Positions 53,948 to 63,188 of a DNA stretch of 64,000 nt are shown here, one piece after another; within the stretch, counting starts at the first letter, position 1; every line of letters starts with the position of its first letter. This stretch comes from Veronia pacifica (GTDB lineage: Bacteria; Pseudomonadota; Gammaproteobacteria; Enterobacterales; Vibrionaceae). Under the pieces are notes generated by a model, which saw nothing but the letters and a program-made list of their open reading frames with translations, was not told the origin of the DNA and searched no databases. The position numbers were made by a program, and so were the translations under genes. The stretch lies in assembly GCF_001707825.1 (NCBI RefSeq), contig NZ_LYBM01000020.1, positions 1-64,000 on the forward strand. Direction: 5' to 3'.

Positions 53948-54307
53948 TTAGAAAAAGATAATACCGACCCAGACTATAACGACCAGTAGCAACGACATGA
54001 AAACAGCGGCAGAGCCAATGTCCTTGGCTCTGCCGCTAAGTTCGTGGTGCTCAGGTCCAATTCTATCGATGGCAGCTTCAATCGCCGAGTTGAGCAGTTC
54101 AACAATGACTACAATAAATAAGCTGCTCACCATCAGCAGTTGTTCAATATGGCTCACTGGAAGAAAAAAAGTCACACCGGTAAGACAAACAAGAAGAGCT
54201 AACTCCTGACGAAAGGCGGCCTCGTTTTTCCACGCAGCCTTCAGACCTTTCATTGAGTACCCTGTAGCGTCAATAATACGCTTTAGCCCTGTGGCGCCTG
54301 GTTTCAT
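53948..54307 (-). CDS. dgkA: Diacylglycerol kinase
   Basis: About 119 residues with three membrane helices, the DgkA size. The active-site region AAWKNEAAFRQELALLVCLT and the signature VIVELLNSAIEAAIDRIGPE with Glu/Asn/Asp are intact. It phosphorylates diacylglycerol to phosphatidic acid in the inner membrane, recycling lipid from envelope glycan synthesis. It is a single gene; the next gene upstream on the strand is 139 bases away. Confidence 0.95.
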   Translation of the reverse strand: MKPGATGLKRIIDATGYSMKGLKAAWKNEAAFRQELALLVCLTGVTFFLPVSHIEQLLMVSSLFIVVIVELLNSAIEAAIDRIGPEHHELSGRAKDIGSAAVFMSLLLVVIVWVGIIFF

Positions 54308-54445
54308 TTGCTATTCGCCTATGTAATAACCTGAACGATGAGTCTACTTCATGATCGTGAAGCCAAGACACAGGTCGTATGACAAATAGATAAGCAAATC
54401 ACATCTATGGCAACAAAGTTGATGAGAAAAAACGCCCTAATATAG

Positions 54446-55027
54446 TTATTTCAGTATCCCTGCTTCCACAGCCTCGTTTAGTTGTTCTTCTAAAGCCAAC
54501 CAGAGTGTCTGACTACCGTTACCGATTCGCTTTTTATTAAGATTAAAAACCTGTTCTTTGGAAATATTATGTTTTTTCCAACTATGGCCTTCATCATGTA
54601 GGTTATGGATCAGCGGTGGCACCCTGTCTATTGCTTTAGCAAATTTCGCATCTGCAGAATCACCGGTCTCAAATTCATCCCACAGCATTAGCCACTCCTC
54701 TCCCATATTGTCTGGAAGCAATGCCAGCAAGCGTATCATGCCATTTCTTTCTTTGTTTTTGTTCGCTGAGGTTTCACTGTCATAGATAATAATGTCATCT
54801 GCATCAATCTCACCCAAATCGTGAATCAATAACATTTTCACTACTCGCTCAATGTTAACTTCATCATTGGCGAAGTCCTTCAACATTAAGGCAGAAATGG
54901 CAACATGCCAGCTGTGTTCGGCTGAATTTTCATAACGCTTTAGTCCGACCGGTCGTGATTTACGGAGGACATTCTTTAGTTTTTCAATTTCGGTGAGAAA
55001 GGTAAGCACTTGAGTGATTGGTTGCAA
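54446..55027 (-). CDS. HD domain phosphohydrolase (YfbR/HDDC2-like)
   Basis: About 193 residues. HD motif ligands are visible: ENSAEHSWHVAISALML (first His), LLIHDLGEIDADDIIIYD (HD) and a later Asp in AKAIDRVPPLIHNLHDEG. This order and the RKSRPVGLKRYENSAEHSWH context match 5-prime-deoxynucleotidase/HDDC2-type enzymes, which dephosphorylate dNMPs. Start is TTG at 55027 with GAGGC upstream. It lies 67 bases downstream of the riboflavin synthase gene on the same strand. Confidence 0.88.
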   Translation of the reverse strand: MQPITQVLTFLTEIEKLKNVLRKSRPVGLKRYENSAEHSWHVAISALMLKDFANDEVNIERVVKMLLIHDLGEIDADDIIIYDSETSANKNKERNGMIRLLALLPDNMGEEWLMLWDEFETGDSADAKFAKAIDRVPPLIHNLHDEGHSWKKHNISKEQVFNLNKKRIGNGSQTLWLALEEQLNEAVEAGILK

Positions 55028-55094
55028 GGTATAGCCTCATGTTGTCTTTAGATGAGTAATCGCTGAGAGTGTATTTATCTGGAATGAAGAGCGG

Positions 55095-55825
55095 TCAATA
55101 TTTGGACGTGCTGTTAAGACCGAGAATTTTCTTCGCTGATGTTGAGCCGAGCGATTGAATATCAATATCGTGCTGGTCCATTAATTTTTTGAAAGCAGGC
55201 AGTAGATCTTTGAACTGCTCTTCTAATGTTGCTTTGACTGTGTCAACAACAACCTGAGTACCACGCTCAATCTCCACATTGATTTTATCCCCCTTCTCTT
55301 TATGCCCAAAGACAGTCACATTACGTGTTTCAGGAATTAGCCAAACTTGAAACCATCCTTGTTTTTTATCCACGTCTGAAATTGTCAGGCTTGCACCATT
55401 GAGGGCGATATAGCCTTTGGGAAATATATAAGGCTGCCACTGTTCTTCCAAAGCAAGCGTCAGGCAATAATTGTTACCTACATTTTCAATAGACTCGATG
55501 CTGGTATGAAAATCAATATGACCAGACAGCGGGTGGCCACCAATTTCTGCCCCGTCTTTTGCTGCACGCTCAGCATTCACTCTTGTACCAACGGTATAAT
55601 TACCCAGTGTAGTGATCCTGATGCTTTGTAAGATAACGTCAAACTTTACTCTGTTATTGTGTAGGATCTCGGTTACTGTAAGGCACACGCCATCAATTGA
55701 TATGCTCGCGCCAATTCAAGCTGTTCACAAAAGCCCTCTGGAAAAGCGATGACGAAGGTTCTTACCTGCTGAATGTCAGATACTTTTTCTATGACTGCGA
55801 TTGTTTGGACGATCCCGGTAAACAT
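55095..55825 (-). pseudogene. ribE: Riboflavin synthase alpha chain gene, frameshifted
   Basis: From ATG 55825 (AGGAGACACT before it) the frame gives the family start MFTGIVQTIAVIEKVSDIQQ and continues to CEQLEL, but then stops at 55673. The next frame carries GASISIDGVCLTVTEIL and runs to 55095 with RVNAERAAKDGAEIGGHPLS then GHIDF, both lumazine-binding repeats and the second-half Ser/Gly-rich ALNGASLTISDVDKKQ. One base lost near 55713-55716 (GAA-?TT-GGC) restores a 243-residue protein. The enzyme converts two 6,7-dimethyl-8-ribityllumazines to riboflavin. The C-terminus is 20-25 residues longer than common RibE. Other rib genes are not adjacent. If the shift is real, only a truncated form is made. 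Confidence 0.8.
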
Positions 55826-55899
55826 AGTGTCTCCTATCCTGAAGTGACATGTGAGTCAGAGCGACAGTGAAAAGGCATCCTGTCGCTGTATAGGTGGGT

Positions 55900-56376
55900 T
55901 TATAAATGTATGAGTGCGAGCTGCGTTGAATGAACAAGCTCTGCGTGCCTTAGGCGGGTTCTTATTTCAAGGGCTTCCTTTAGTTTGCGTTTAGCTAAAT
56001 TCTTTTTACCCTGCTCAACAAGAGATTTGCCGTGATGTTGAAGTGCAAAACTTCTCTCGAGTTCATCCGCTATTTCTAAAGCCTGCTCAAAAAAATCATC
56101 CGACTCGCAATATCTGCTGAGATACTGTAACGAAGTCGCTGTGAGATGACAGGACCAGAATTTATTGCGGCGGTTCTCTGAAGAATAAAAAACAGATTTA
56201 GCGATCTTAAGCGCTGGTTTAGGCAGACCAATTACTCGAAGATGATCTGCAACTTTAATTGCCTGCCATTCTCTAAGGGTTGTGTCACGTTTGATGTAGG
56301 CAAAGACCCATATGAGGGAACGGAAGAACAAGCCTTTGATATGGCAAAACGAAAAAGTGTCTCTTTGATAACACAA
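55900..56376 (-). CDS. Hypothetical protein with TPR-like helices
   Basis: About 158 residues. The C-terminal two thirds look like two or three helix hairpins of TPR type: LQYLSRYCESDDFFEQALEI ADELERSFALQHHG and KSLVEQGKKNLAKRKLKEAL. The N-terminal 30 residues are hydrophobic/aromatic and less certain. Start TTG at 56376 has GGGG upstream. No family recognised; TPR domains usually mediate protein contacts. It may be a remnant or a regulator; no partner gene is obvious. Confidence 0.55.
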   Translation of the reverse strand: MCYQRDTFSFCHIKGLFFRSLIWVFAYIKRDTTLREWQAIKVADHLRVIGLPKPALKIAKSVFYSSENRRNKFWSCHLTATSLQYLSRYCESDDFFEQALEIADELERSFALQHHGKSLVEQGKKNLAKRKLKEALEIRTRLRHAELVHSTQLALIHL

Positions 56377-56939
56377 AATAAAGCCCCACTTTAATTTTTT
56401 GATGCTGGACCACAGGGTTGTGGTTTCGTGGCTGCAATCATATCAATAGCGGTAATCTGTGCTAGTTGACGAAGAAACTTTGACGAGCCACTTCACTTTT
56501 TTCATACCTACTATTTTTAATCATCATGATGATACCAATGAATAATTGCGATAGAAATCACGCTAGGGTGTTCGTGGATTTTTGAGGTATTCATTTTCAG
56601 TGGGTTTAAAGGATAAAACTCATACGCCCTAGCTTATGCTCTTAATTAATCGTCTAAACATATAACCGACCTAAATTTATATATCACTTAAAATGAAATA
56701 TTCGTTTTATTTCTTTGTGAATTTTAATATTGTTAATTACCACAAATTAAATGATGATTTATTGACATATTGTTTTTAACTATACCTGATTATTATTTAT
56801 TTTATCATCATGACTTTATTAATTAATATACTTAGGCATAATATATTAATCATTCTTATCAAAGTAAAATGAATGTTTTACTTTTCTCAGGATGTAATAA
56901 AAATATCAATTAATAATTTTTATAATTAGGAAAATGAAA
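56377..56939. other. AT-rich intergenic stretch
   Basis: About 560 bases, extremely AT-rich from 56640 to 56930, stop-dense in all frames. It separates divergent genes. A 5-bp hairpin (CCACA/TGTGG) is near 56410. Nothing else is recognised. Confidence 0.4.
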
Positions 56940-57623
56940 ATGGAAACAGTACTTATTACAGGAGCCTCCAGAGGTATTGGCTTGGAACTCACTCGACAGT
57001 TTCTCAGATTGGATTATCGGGTTATATCCACATATCGTGGCCAACCTTCGGAGCAACTCAACAGTTTACTCTCTCATGATGCACTGACGCTCTATGAGCT
57101 GGAAGTCACCGATGATAGTTCAATCAATGAATTAGTCGCTCGTTTAGGCTCGTCAAAAATAGATATTCTCATCAATAACGCAGGGGTACTGGGATCAACA
57201 GAGCAGGCGTTGAATACAGTTGAAGTCAATGACTGGCTGAATACCTTTGCAACAAATACTATTGCGCCACTTATGGTCAGCCGTGCACTTGTAGCTTCAA
57301 TGGCACGTTCTGAAAATCCGCGAATCATTACTATTTCTAGCCAGATGGGCTCCCTCGAAGATGATGGCCCGGCCATGTACGCGTATCGAAGTTCAAAAAC
57401 AGCGGTTAACAAAGTCATGCAGTTGTTGTCTTTGGAGCAAGAGCACACAGCTCTAACAGTATGCTCTGTTCACCCGGGATGGGTAAAAACAGATATGGGG
57501 GGTGAAGATGCAGATATCACAGCTGAACAGAGCGCATCAGGTATTGCAGACGTTATTAAAAACCTTACCAAAGAACAAAATGGTACGTTTCTATCCTGGC
57601 AAGGAAAAGAAATACCTTGGTAA
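56940..57623 (+). CDS. Short-chain dehydrogenase/reductase (C-factor-like)
   Basis: About 227 residues. NAD(P) motif VLITGASRGIGLELTRQFLR, NNAGVLG, and the active site ISSQMGSLEDDGPAMYAYRS SKTAVN with Tyr and Lys are intact. Sequence pattern follows the C-signal/CsgA-like group of short SDRs. Reductase of an unknown carbonyl substrate. ATG 56940 fits the ribosome site AGGA better than 56934. It stands alone after a highly AT-rich region. Confidence 0.87.
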   Translation: METVLITGASRGIGLELTRQFLRLDYRVISTYRGQPSEQLNSLLSHDALTLYELEVTDDSSINELVARLGSSKIDILINNAGVLGSTEQALNTVEVNDWLNTFATNTIAPLMVSRALVASMARSENPRIITISSQMGSLEDDGPAMYAYRSSKTAVNKVMQLLSLEQEHTALTVCSVHPGWVKTDMGGEDADITAEQSASGIADVIKNLTKEQNGTFLSWQGKEIPW

Positions 57624-57842
57624 ATACCAACAATGGGGAGGTTTAGAAAACGTTGAGGATATAAAAATAGCTTAATTTTTACATCTTCTATTTAACTCTT
57701 GGATCTACTCGTCAGATAACGAGCGTTGTTCATTAAAACAGTCTGTTATGCTTTGAAAATATGAAGGATATGGCTCCGTATTGCGGGCCATATCAAATCA
57801 ATTATTGCCGAACAACAAAGCATACTTCAGAGCGTTTTCTTG

Positions 57843-58265
57843 ATGAGAATGACAGTATTGAACAATATTTACCTGAGGTTTAGCTCTTTTATCGATGTCA
57901 TGGAGACATTAGACCCCCAAATTCTCACCAAGCAACTAGATGTATCTAAAAGTAAATCGGTCGGTGAGCATATGTGGTGTCTTGTTGGTGCGCGAGAAAG
58001 CTATGCGCGCGCTATTATCGTTGGACATTGGGATGGATTTTCATGTTCATTGGAAAACAGCAAGGATCTAAATCAGATAATTGAGAAGTTGAAAACATCC
58101 GGGCAAGTATTCAAAGATGCGGTGGATTCCGTTTCTGATTGGACTGAAGAGAGAGATAACTTACTTGTTCACTTACTTGAGCATGAGTCAATGCATGAGG
58201 GGCAACTGATTCGTCATATCTTTGCTCTTGAGAAAGATGTGCCTAAATCAGTCAAATGGGCTTGA
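57843..58265 (+). CDS. DinB-like four-helix-bundle protein
   Basis: About 140 residues. Three His that could form the DinB metal site are in SVGEHMWCLVGARESYARAI and LLEHESMHEGQLIRHIF, the latter typical for the third helix of DinB/DfsB enzymes. The family includes thiol-dependent transferases and mostly uncharacterised proteins. The ribosome site is weak and the exact start (57843 or 57849) is unsure. It is followed by a GNAT gene 73 bases later on the same strand. Confidence 0.72.
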   Translation: MRMTVLNNIYLRFSSFIDVMETLDPQILTKQLDVSKSKSVGEHMWCLVGARESYARAIIVGHWDGFSCSLENSKDLNQIIEKLKTSGQVFKDAVDSVSDWTEERDNLLVHLLEHESMHEGQLIRHIFALEKDVPKSVKWA

Positions 58266-58338
58266 GAATATATTTTGCTAATAAAAATTTAATGCGAAGA
58301 TTTTATTCCGATAATTACGAGCTAATAAAGAGTGTTGG

Positions 58339-58800
58339 ATGATTCAAATACAGATTAGAAAAGCAATACCGAGTGACGCCGACATTATCCTTGAGTTAAT
58401 TAAAGCCAAGGCCAATTTTGATTGGGAAATGAAAAGATCGATGGGTGAACTTACGACCTCATTAGAGAAGATAAAGAACACACTTTTTAACGAATCGCCA
58501 TTTGCCCACGTGTTCCTTGTTGAGGAGAAGAATAAGGTGGTCGGTTTTGCGCTCTACCATTTTCAGTATTCCTCATTCAAAGGCCAACCTTCTGTGTGGC
58601 TCGATGACTTGTTTATTTCGGGCAACCAGCGTTCAAAAGGGGCGGGCGCAGCGTTAATGCAAACCATCAAAGAAGAGGCATGCAGCAAAGATGCCAGCCA
58701 TATCGGTTGGTTTGCTAACGCGAATAATCATCGGGCACAAAAATTTTACGACGCACTTGGCGCTGAGGTAGATGAAGCCAGAGATAACTCTCTTCGATAG
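58339..58800 (+). CDS. GNAT family N-acetyltransferase
   Basis: About 153 residues. QIRKAIPSDADIILELIKAK is the usual start, VWLDDLFISGNQRSKGAGAA LMQTIKEEA contains motif A (QRSKGAGAAL), and WFANANNHRAQKFYDALGAE is motif B. This form, with DDLFI...R.KGxG and WNxxA..FYxxLGA, resembles diamine (spermidine-type) acetyltransferases. Function otherwise unknown. It may share a transcript with the DinB-like gene. Confidence 0.88.
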   Translation: MIQIQIRKAIPSDADIILELIKAKANFDWEMKRSMGELTTSLEKIKNTLFNESPFAHVFLVEEKNKVVGFALYHFQYSSFKGQPSVWLDDLFISGNQRSKGAGAALMQTIKEEACSKDASHIGWFANANNHRAQKFYDALGAEVDEARDNSLR

Positions 58801-58914
58801 AAGTGGTGCTTATAAACGCCTTTGGTGTGATGAAGAATTAACGTTTGATAATAAACTGAAGTGAATAATTTGTGTTCAGACGGTAGAGCCCTTTGACACT
58901 CTGAAGGATGAAAA

Positions 58915-59673
58915 ATGAAACTAGGGATTGTTCAAATGCCGATGGCATGGACTGTCGAAGAAAATACTCAGTTTATTTGCAAGACGATTCAACAACACGC
59001 CCACCTTGATGGGCTTATCTTCCCAGAGTTAAGTATCAGCGGCTTTCATCGCAAAATAGTCAGAGAATCAAAGCCTGACAAAATTCGTAAGTCATGCGAT
59101 GAAATTGCAGAAGCGAGTGCTCAGAATCAGATATTGGTTTTTGCTGGCGCACCATTAATAGAAAGCGGCCTACTACGTAACAGTTATCTGGTCTTTGACA
59201 GAGGCTGTGTTCGTCATCAATGGCATAAAGTGGGTCTTACAAATAGCGAGGCAACAGTGTTCGAGCCTGCTTATCGTCGTGATATTTACCGACATGAGTC
59301 GATATCTTTTTCCGCACTGATTTGCCGCGAGGCAAGTGACGTCTCTTGGTTCGTCAACGAGTTTAAGCAGGATAAGCCCGATATTATTTTATGGCCCTGT
59401 TACATAGGGCAGTGGAGCACGCAGCCTGATGCGGATAGTTCTGCATTCGAGTCTGGTGTCAAATGGATCGCACAACAACTTGGCTGCTATGTATTGCAAT
59501 GTAACTGGCCCCAGTCCTTAAATGAACCAGATAGTACCGGGCTGGGAGGTAGCAAAGTGGTCGCACCGGATGGACGAAACGTAGCACTCATGCCCTACGG
59601 CCACGCGTGCGTTGGTATCTTTGATTCAACAAACAACGATATGACGATCGGTGATTTCGACCATGCGCCCTGA
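58915..59673 (+). CDS. Carbon-nitrogen hydrolase (nitrilase superfamily)
   Basis: About 252 residues with the Glu-Lys-Cys triad: GLIFPELSISGFH, HQWHKVGLTNSEATVFEPAY and SALICREASDVSWFVNEF. It hydrolyses an amide or nitrile; the branch is nearest to NAD synthetase-type or carbamoyl-putrescine-like hydrolases by layout only, so the substrate is open. GAAGGATGAAAA precedes the ATG. About 110 bases separate it from the GNAT upstream; the convergent monooxygenase gene ends 88 bases later. Confidence 0.88.
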   Translation: MKLGIVQMPMAWTVEENTQFICKTIQQHAHLDGLIFPELSISGFHRKIVRESKPDKIRKSCDEIAEASAQNQILVFAGAPLIESGLLRNSYLVFDRGCVRHQWHKVGLTNSEATVFEPAYRRDIYRHESISFSALICREASDVSWFVNEFKQDKPDIILWPCYIGQWSTQPDADSSAFESGVKWIAQQLGCYVLQCNWPQSLNEPDSTGLGGSKVVAPDGRNVALMPYGHACVGIFDSTNNDMTIGDFDHAP

Positions 59674-59760
59674 TATGTCTTACTCAGACAACCTTATTGG
59701 CTGTCTGAGTTGATGTTACTTTTGGTCAAATATGCTTTATTACTTTGCGGGGCTTATCAG

Positions 59761-60951
59761 TCAGGGTGTCGCAATGGGTTGCAATTTGTGACTTTCGGCG
59801 ACCAGCTCTGGAATTCCACTCGCTGCGTTAGCTTCACTGGCAAGTTCCTTCTCTCTGTCAGATGCATAACGTCTGTCCCAATCCAATACTTTTGGTGTCA
59901 TGAGTTTGTGCCAGAGTGGAGGTATGAGTGTAATTAAGATGGTAGATAGGTAGCCGCCCACCATCATAGGGGCATCGCTCATCGGTTTCAGATCCTGATA
60001 AGGGACTTCTCCCTGCGCATGGTGATGTGAGTGGCGAGTAAGATTAAACATTGCCCACGAGCTGATGCGTTTATTCGTGTTCCATGAGTGATGTGGTCTT
60101 ACTGGTGTTTTGGGATCTCTCACTAATCCGTAGTGCTCCATATAATTGACAATTTCGAGCAGTGCTTTACCGCCCAGACCAATCGTGATGAAGTACAACG
60201 CGCACTCCAAACCGCCGAAAATATAGAAAAATGCCAGAACAGAGAAGCTCATGAGCTGACCACGTAAAAAGATGTTGTGGTGTGAAAAGAGTGGAAGTTT
60301 CTTGCGACTCAGCCTTTTTTTCTCAATTTCCCAGGCGCTTACATTTCCTTCCCACGACGAGATAAGAATGTGTGAATAAACACTTCTCCCTCTCGGCGCT
60401 GTTGCTGGGTCATTAACTGTTGCAGCGTATCTATGGTGTCCATAAACATGCTCAATTGAGAAGATGGTGTCAAAGCTCAATGCCAGTAACCACCTTCCTA
60501 TCAGCAAAGATGTTTTATCGCGAGTTCGGTGAACCAGTTCATGAGCTGGAATTGTTGCGACCATGCCAACCATCAATATAGCAACAAGTATGATAGCTGA
60601 CTGTTCTGCTAACCCCATTAGCTCGCGTCTCTCAAATAAGTCGAGTCCGAACACATTCAATATGAATTGCCCAAAACCCAATATGTCTCTGTCGCTAAAC
60701 ATCCACGCAGACGAAAAAATTAATAAATATATAAGAGGAAGAGACAGCCATAAATTAAAGGTAAGAAGTTGTGGCTTCTGATATTTTGGTACTGAAAGGT
60801 CATCTCCGGACAACATATCTCCAACAGAATAAATAAGTATTATGCTTACTGCTCCTCCAATAATAAATTCCTCTCCGAGAAGAAGGCATGTTAAAGCCAT
60901 GAGACTAGTAATATGAAATGAATAAAACTTAAGGTAATGAAAAATAATCAT
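59761..60951 (-). CDS. Alkane 1-monooxygenase family (AlkB-type) membrane hydroxylase
   Basis: About 396 residues with several membrane helices. The diiron His boxes match AlkB: box 1 HELVH at 137-141, box 2 EHVYGHHRYAATVNDPATAP at 167-186, the AlkB HYG motif NYMEHYGLVR at 269-278 and box 3 RHSHHHAQGEVPYQDL at 306-321. It should hydroxylate the end carbon of alkanes or a related lipid chain using O2, rubredoxin and its reductase, none of which are encoded nearby. It is divergent from an AraC-type regulator, the layout seen for alkane operons. Confidence 0.9.
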   Translation of the reverse strand: MIIFHYLKFYSFHITSLMALTCLLLGEEFIIGGAVSIILIYSVGDMLSGDDLSVPKYQKPQLLTFNLWLSLPLIYLLIFSSAWMFSDRDILGFGQFILNVFGLDLFERRELMGLAEQSAIILVAILMVGMVATIPAHELVHRTRDKTSLLIGRWLLALSFDTIFSIEHVYGHHRYAATVNDPATAPRGRSVYSHILISSWEGNVSAWEIEKKRLSRKKLPLFSHHNIFLRGQLMSFSVLAFFYIFGGLECALYFITIGLGGKALLEIVNYMEHYGLVRDPKTPVRPHHSWNTNKRISSWAMFNLTRHSHHHAQGEVPYQDLKPMSDAPMMVGGYLSTILITLIPPLWHKLMTPKVLDWDRRYASDREKELASEANAASGIPELVAESHKLQPIATP

Positions 60952-61217
60952 ATCAACTTCTCTGTCCTGTTGATTATTAATGCTTTTGATGGTTACTCAC
61001 AGAAATCCAGTATTCCACGATTAATGCCTGATCTATTTACGAGTCTTTTTTCTCAAAAATGATATTAATTTTTAATTTGTAAATTAATATCCCGCTTCAA
61101 GTTGTTGGTGTTTTGATTTGCTATCCATACTTACGTTGAGTGTAAACGTTCTCTTATGAAGCTAGCAGTGGTGCCTGATCCTGAATAGGGCATCAATAGA
61201 CAGATAAGGGACAGTAA

Positions 61218-62267
61218 TTGACAGCGACTATGATAGATAAATTGACGCAGTTTCCAGTGACGTATTTATGTTTCGTCGATAAACAATTGAAAAGTATGGG
61301 GCTGAATATTGATTCAGCCTTGAGGCGCTATGGGTTAAATCCCAATGAACTCGAAAAGCACGATGAAGAATTTACGACGGAAACATTTTTTAAATTAATG
61401 GATGAGGCAGTTCACGTTGCAGAGCACCCTCAGATGGGGCTGCTGATAGGCCAACAGATGAGACTGAATGCTCATGGTGCACTCGGGTTTGCTGCTCTTA
61501 ATTGCGAGAACTTTTGGCAGATCCTAGAGCTGGCAGAAAAATTTGTGTCTGCCAGAACAGGGCACATCTACTCAATGACACATCGTGAAAGAGGGGAAAA
61601 AGTAGAAATCGTCATTCATGTAAACACAGACATCATAGATCCAATGGTGAGAAATTCGCTGCTAGAAGCGTTTGTTGTCGCTCTGTACAACGTGATGAGC
61701 GAAACGTTTACAGATTCATTGCCTGATATTTCTGTTCACTTCGACTTTCCCGGGGTGACAAACGGGATAGAAAATAGCGTATTTGATTGCAGCGTAATTT
61801 ATGGCAGCGCATATTGTGGACTGATGACCACTAAAGCCTCAATGGAACAGAAAATCAAGACCTCATATCCGGGCAGTTTCCGTGAGGCGAATAAAATGTG
61901 TGAGAGAGAGCTCGAATGTTTCACTGATCCTCACTCATTGGCTAATAAGGTCGAACAAAAGCTAGAAAATGCCAATCTCAATGACTTTGGATTAAATGAA
62001 ATGGCGTCAGTTTTTAACATGTCGCCAAGAAGCTTTCACCGTCGTCTGCAAGATGAAGGTATGACATACAAAACCATCGTTGAAAGTGTTCGTCACCAAA
62101 AGGCGACTGAAATGCTTCGTAGTGAGCATTTGAGTATTCAGGAAGTCGCTTATAACCTTGGATACAGTGATCCAGCAAGCTTTCGCCGCGCATTCAGACG
62201 ATGGGAAAATATGTCTCCCATGGAATACCGTGAATCATTACAGATCAAACATCGGCATTACACCTGA
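61218..62267 (+). CDS. AraC family regulator with arabinose-binding-like domain (OruR/ArgR-type)
   Basis: About 349 residues: N-terminal AraC_binding_2 domain about 20-200 (LMDEAVHVAEHPQMGLLIGQ is typical) and C-terminal AraC DNA-binding domain with LNEMASVFNMSPRSFHRRLQ and IQEVAYNLGYSDPASFRRAF RRWENMSPMEYR. AAGGG lies seven bases before the TTG at 61218; ATG 61230 is an alternative. It is divergent from the AlkB-type gene (266 bases between) and probably activates it, as AraC/XylS-type AlkR does in Acinetobacter. This is an inference from position. Confidence 0.9.
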   Translation: MTATMIDKLTQFPVTYLCFVDKQLKSMGLNIDSALRRYGLNPNELEKHDEEFTTETFFKLMDEAVHVAEHPQMGLLIGQQMRLNAHGALGFAALNCENFWQILELAEKFVSARTGHIYSMTHRERGEKVEIVIHVNTDIIDPMVRNSLLEAFVVALYNVMSETFTDSLPDISVHFDFPGVTNGIENSVFDCSVIYGSAYCGLMTTKASMEQKIKTSYPGSFREANKMCERELECFTDPHSLANKVEQKLENANLNDFGLNEMASVFNMSPRSFHRRLQDEGMTYKTIVESVRHQKATEMLRSEHLSIQEVAYNLGYSDPASFRRAFRRWENMSPMEYRESLQIKHRHYT

Positions 62268-62418
62268 TGCTGATAGTAGTCGATTAAATCTCTAAGCTGC
62301 TTACACATGGAATGTTTTTGCGGCTCACTCTTTGGTTAAAAGTCTGCGAGAACGACAATAGTGTTAAATACTGTCAGCGTTGTGAAATACTACTCAAGGA
62401 TTGCCAAGAGGAGTATTT

Positions 62419-62832
62419 ATGTCTTTGAATCTGAAAACAGTTGATGGTGTACAAATTAATCGCGAACACAAAGCGACCTGTCATTGTGGTTCGGTAGAAA
62501 TGTTGTTGTCCTTGCCTGACGGCTTAGTTGACATTCGACGCTGTGACTGCTCAATGTGTAGAAGGCGCGGTGCGATTGTGTCTTCAATAACACTCGACGC
62601 GATAAAAATCACCAAAGGACAAGATTTATTAAGCCTTTATCAGTTTAATACTCATACAGCTAAACACTTTTTCTGCTCACGCTGTGGTATTTACACTCAT
62701 CATCAAAGACGTTCCAATCCTAATCAATATGGGGTAAACGTCGCTTGTCTCGAGGGTATAAACCCTCTGAAAATCGAAGGCGTCGTCACTAATGACGGGG
62801 TGAATCACCCTGCGGACAGGTTCACTGAATGA
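62419..62832 (+). CDS. GFA family (glutathione-dependent formaldehyde-activating-like) protein
   Basis: About 137 residues. Zinc-binding Cys sets of the GFA fold: ATCHCGSVEM, RRCDCSMCRRRGAIV and HFFCSRCGIYTHHQRR. Family members include Gfa of methylotrophs, but most are uncharacterised CENP-V/GFA-domain proteins. ATG 62419 (AGAGGAG before it) is chosen over a TTG at 62401. Monocistronic; a strong hairpin (62923-62960) follows. Confidence 0.9.
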   Translation: MSLNLKTVDGVQINREHKATCHCGSVEMLLSLPDGLVDIRRCDCSMCRRRGAIVSSITLDAIKITKGQDLLSLYQFNTHTAKHFFCSRCGIYTHHQRRSNPNQYGVNVACLEGINPLKIEGVVTNDGVNHPADRFTE

Positions 62833-62922
62833 TACACATCAGATAGGTAGTAATGCCTTGTATAGGTATTAGTGGCTTGGTGTTGGATTGTATGTGACTA
62901 TTTGAATACGAAATGTTTGGCG

Positions 62923-62960
62923 ATCCCTTTGATTGCCATTCGTCAATGGTTCAAAGGGAT
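62923..62960. terminator. Bidirectional terminator
   Basis: ATCCCTTTGA (62923-62932) and TCAAAGGGAT (62951-62960) pair perfectly, with an inner CCATT/AATGG stem. It lies between the convergent GFA and small hypothetical genes. Confidence 0.65.
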
Positions 62961-62984
62961 ATCAGCGCTTAATTAGAAAAGTAC

Positions 62985-63188
62985 CTAGCTGTTAACTTGC
63001 AGACTCCGTTCGTTTTTTCTGTCGTTTCGCTTATTTTTGTTGAGCTCTATCGTGTATGCGGCAATAAGTGCACTTAGGTCGTTAATATTGATATTGGTTT
63101 CTACCTCATGATCAATACCACTTGTTACTTTCTTTTTTAGTCTCTCTAAAATACGGCGCATTTCATCCGTATCTGTGTTGATGCCCAT
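62985..63188 (-). CDS. Small basic hypothetical protein
   Basis: Codes for 67 residues, Lys/Arg/Asp/Glu-rich and predicted helical: TDEMRRILERLKKKVTSGID then NININDLSALIAAYTIELNK. No family recognised. GGAAGGTAATAGGA directly precedes ATG, a very good ribosome site, which supports a real gene. It converges on a terminator hairpin shared with the GFA gene. Confidence 0.6.
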   Translation of the reverse strand: MGINTDTDEMRRILERLKKKVTSGIDHEVETNININDLSALIAAYTIELNKNKRNDRKNERSLQVNS

